Of a stretch of DNA of 6,686 bases, positions 6,603 through 6,686 are shown one piece after another; the stretch's first letter is position 1, and each line of letters begins with the position of its first letter. Source of the stretch: JBBSMX01 sp038232935 (GTDB lineage Bacteria > Bacteroidota > Rhodothermia > Rhodothermales > JANQRZ01); the NCBI GenBank assembly GCA_038232935.1, contig JBBSMX010000186.1:1-6686 (forward strand). The letters run 5' to 3'. The notes under the pieces were generated by a model. The model made no database searches, had not been told where the DNA came from, and was given only the letters and a program-made list of their open reading frames with translations. Position numbers and translations under genes: made by a program.

Positions 6603-6686
6603 GAGCGCCTTTTTCGATTAAACGATATGCCCGATTCAGACCCGACATCGATAAAAGGAAGCGGCGATCTGCTCTGGCTGCACGCA
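6589..6686 (-). other. Open frame entering from the right edge, overlapping the SH3/TPR start
   Basis: On the minus strand a frame is open from the window edge to a TAA at 6589-6591. It reads about 31 residues, including RRFLLSMSGLNRAYRLIEKG near its end. It overlaps the TTG start of the SH3/TPR gene by 14 bases in another frame. It could be the C-terminus of an upstream co-directional gene, the true N-terminus of the SH3/TPR protein separated by a one-base frameshift (it contains an ATG at 6648), or chance. A second minus frame is also open here, so openness alone is weak evidence. Confidence 0.2.

Noticed and set aside
6606..6660. A sigma-70 or Bacteroidota-type promoter for the SH3/TPR gene in the AT-richer edge.
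   Set aside because: There is a TATCGT-like -10 candidate but no matching -35 or TTTG element at a proper distance, and the true gene start is itself uncertain.

Overview
The window is GC-rich bacterial DNA and almost fully coding. It holds seven protein-gene calls (the first runs off the left edge) and a low-confidence fragment at the right edge. I see no tRNA, rRNA, CRISPR array, insertion sequence or phage gene. Most starts lack a clear Shine-Dalgarno sequence. The last gene carries a repeated TPR-like module ending in P-x-Y-x-x-D-P-x(3)-P-x-[FY]-x-x-L-V, a style I associate with Bacteroidota, especially Rhodothermia-like lineages. That assignment is an inference and rests on no marker gene.

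Layout. Positions 1-750 (+) hold the C-terminal 249 residues of a larger protein I do not recognise. A 173-base convergent spacer follows. Positions 924-4957 (-) form a tight four-gene unit, read right to left: a DHA2-type MFS transporter, a two-domain VOC ring-cleaving dioxygenase, an alpha/beta-hydrolase of the phospholipase/carboxylesterase family, and a DUF5996 protein. The last three are joined by stop/start overlaps (ATGA, then TAATG), so they are almost certainly one transcript. A 106-base divergent spacer separates this unit from a small standalone DUF971 protein (5064-5381, +). That gene converges on a minus-strand gene (5427-6602) for a bacterial SH3-domain protein with two TPR-like modules.

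How the genes may work together. The dioxygenase plus carboxylesterase pair resembles the MhqE/MhqD and MhqO/MhqD sets known from Bacillus, which protect against methylhydroquinone and other quinone-type electrophiles. With a co-directional drug/proton antiporter-type exporter, the likely theme is detoxification and efflux of an aromatic or electrophilic compound. The substrate is unknown, and the role of DUF5996 is undetermined.

The most notable oddities are: the MFS protein seems to lack one membrane segment after TM6, as if by in-frame deletion; the SH3/TPR protein has an exact 102-residue internal period; and that gene has only a TTG start and overlaps another open frame entering from the window edge, so its N-terminus is uncertain. 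I found no convincing evidence of a wholly new system.
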